DNA from: Bacteroidota bacterium
GTDB taxonomy: Bacteria > Bacteroidota > Bacteroidia > Bacteroidales > Prolixibacteraceae
Assembly (NCBI GenBank): GCA_030632865.1
Contig: DAOVTY010000047.1
Span: 1 to 14,784, forward strand
Direction: 5' to 3'
DNA length: 14,784 nt
Below the pieces are notes generated by a model. The model made no database searches. It had not been told where the DNA came from and was given only the letters and a program-made list of their open reading frames with translations. Below, piece after piece: positions 13,799 through 14,784 of this stretch. The stretch's first letter is position 1. The number at the start of each line of letters is the position of its first letter. The position numbers and the translations under genes are program-made.

Positions 13799-14784
13799 AT
13801 GGAGGAAATAAGAAATATCGCAATTATTGCGCACGTTGACCACGGTAAAACTACACTGGTTGACAAGATTTTACATCAAGCAAACCTATTCAGAGATAAT
13901 CAGGAAGTTCAGGATTTATTATTAGATAGTAATGAATTAGAACGTGAACGTGGAATTACAATTTTATCGAAAAATGTTTCAGTTCATTATAAAGACACAA
14001 AAATTAATATTATCGACACACCCGGTCACTCCGATTTTGGTGGCGAAGTGGAACGTGTTTTAAACATGGCAAGTGGTGTTTTATTGATTGTAGATGCTTT
14101 TGAAGGTCCTATGCCGCAAACCCGTTTTGTGTTGCAAAAAGCTATTGAATTGGGATTGAAACCAATTGTGGTAATAAATAAAGTTGACAAAGAAAATTGT
14201 ACTCCAGATATTGCACAAGAGAAAGTTTTTGATTTAATGTTTAGTCTAGATGCAACAGAAGATCAGTTAGATTTTCCAACTGTTTATGGCTCGTCAAAAG
14301 CTGGATGGATGGGCGAAGATTGGAAAGTGGAAACCGAAGATATTACCTATTTGCTCGATGCAATTTTGGAACATATTCCACAAGCAAAACCAAACGAAGG
14401 TACAGTTCAAATGCAAATTACTTCGCTTGACTATTCGTCGTACACAGGAAGAATTGCAGTTGGAAAAGTAACTCGAGGCGAATTAGTTCCGGGTTCGAGA
14501 GTATCTCTTGTAAAACGCGATGGAACTATAATTAAATCGGTAGCAAAAGAGTGCTATCTTTTTGAAGGTCTTGGAAAAGAGAAGACTAAAACGCCTGTTC
14601 CGTGTGGAGAAATTTGTGCGGTTATGGGATTGGAAGGTTTTGATATTGGTGATACAATTGCCGATATTGAAGAGCCCGAAGGTTTAACTCCGATTAATGT
14701 TGACGAACCAACAATGAGTATGATGTTTGTTGCCAATAATTCACCATTTTTTGGAAGAGATGGAAAATATGTAACCTCGCGACA
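13799..14784 (+). CDS. typA: TypA/BipA ribosome-associated GTPase, 5' part
   Basis: This is the N-terminal 328 residues of the translational GTPase TypA/BipA, which acts on the 50S subunit in ribosome assembly and stress adaptation. It is cut by the window end; the full protein is about 600 residues. G1 is AHVDHGKTT (11-19), G2 is in RERGITI, G3 is DTPGHSDFGGEVER, G4 is NKVD (127-130) and G5 is near SSKAGW. Domain II follows with YTGRIAVGKVTRG. FGRDGKY..SR near the visible end separates it from EF-G and LepA. The ATG at 13799 gives MEEIRNIAIIAHVDHGK, the expected start. It is on the opposite strand to the sigma operon, with the hairpin-rich gap between them. Confidence 0.95.
   Translation, partial: MEEIRNIAIIAHVDHGKTTLVDKILHQANLFRDNQEVQDLLLDSNELERERGITILSKNVSVHYKDTKINIIDTPGHSDFGGEVERVLNMASGVLLIVDAFEGPMPQTRFVLQKAIELGLKPIVVINKVDKENCTPDIAQEKVFDLMFSLDATEDQLDFPTVYGSSKAGWMGEDWKVETEDITYLLDAILEHIPQAKPNEGTVQMQITSLDYSSYTGRIAVGKVTRGELVPGSRVSLVKRDGTIIKSVAKECYLFEGLGKEKTKTPVPCGEICAVMGLEGFDIGDTIADIEEPEGLTPINVDEPTMSMMFVANNSPFFGRDGKYVTSR

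Overview
The window is AT-rich DNA most likely from a member of the Bacteroidota. Genes mostly start after A/T-rich leaders instead of Shine-Dalgarno sites, and two leaders carry TTTG / TAnnTTTG-like promoter elements. It holds a DUF4252 gene behind an ECF sigma/anti-sigma pair, Bacteroidota-style lipoproteins, and REP-like intergenic hairpins. A Marinilabiliales-type marine or sediment organism would fit, but the sequence does not settle the family.

Region 1 (13-9033, all + strand) is the main interest. A tight five-gene block encodes a radical-SAM, KamA-family aminomutase, both subunits of a PcaIJ-type 3-oxoadipate CoA-transferase, a class III HemL-like aminotransferase and a PcaF-type 3-oxoadipyl-CoA thiolase. 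Two more genes follow across repeat-bearing gaps: an antiquitin-type (ALDH7) 2-aminoadipate semialdehyde dehydrogenase and a Lys9-type saccharopine dehydrogenase. Read together they suggest a lysine catabolic route that I do not recognise as a described pathway: saccharopine -> 2-aminoadipate semialdehyde -> L-2-aminoadipate -> 3-aminoadipate (aminomutase) -> 3-oxoadipate (beta-transaminase) -> 3-oxoadipyl-CoA -> succinyl-CoA + acetyl-CoA. All six lysine carbons are kept, and the 2-oxoadipate/glutaryl-CoA branch is avoided. The thiolase remakes the succinyl-CoA that the CoA-transferase spends. The enzyme joining lysine to 2-oxoglutarate to make saccharopine is not in the window. The aminomutase and transaminase substrates are inferred from residues and context, not shown.

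Region 2 (9042-11979) has a secreted endonuclease/exonuclease/phosphatase-family protein on the - strand. Divergent from it are a PQQ-like beta-propeller lipoprotein and a small unknown lipoprotein.

Region 3 (12036-13511, - strand) is an ECF sigma factor, a one-pass membrane anti-sigma-like protein and a secreted DUF4252 protein, in an operon with overlapping or nearly abutting genes. A long inverted repeat lies just upstream of the sigma gene.

Region 4 (13512-14784) starts with a gene-poor stretch that holds successive hairpins and a 42-codon minus-strand ORF. It ends with the 5' part of typA/bipA, which runs off the window.
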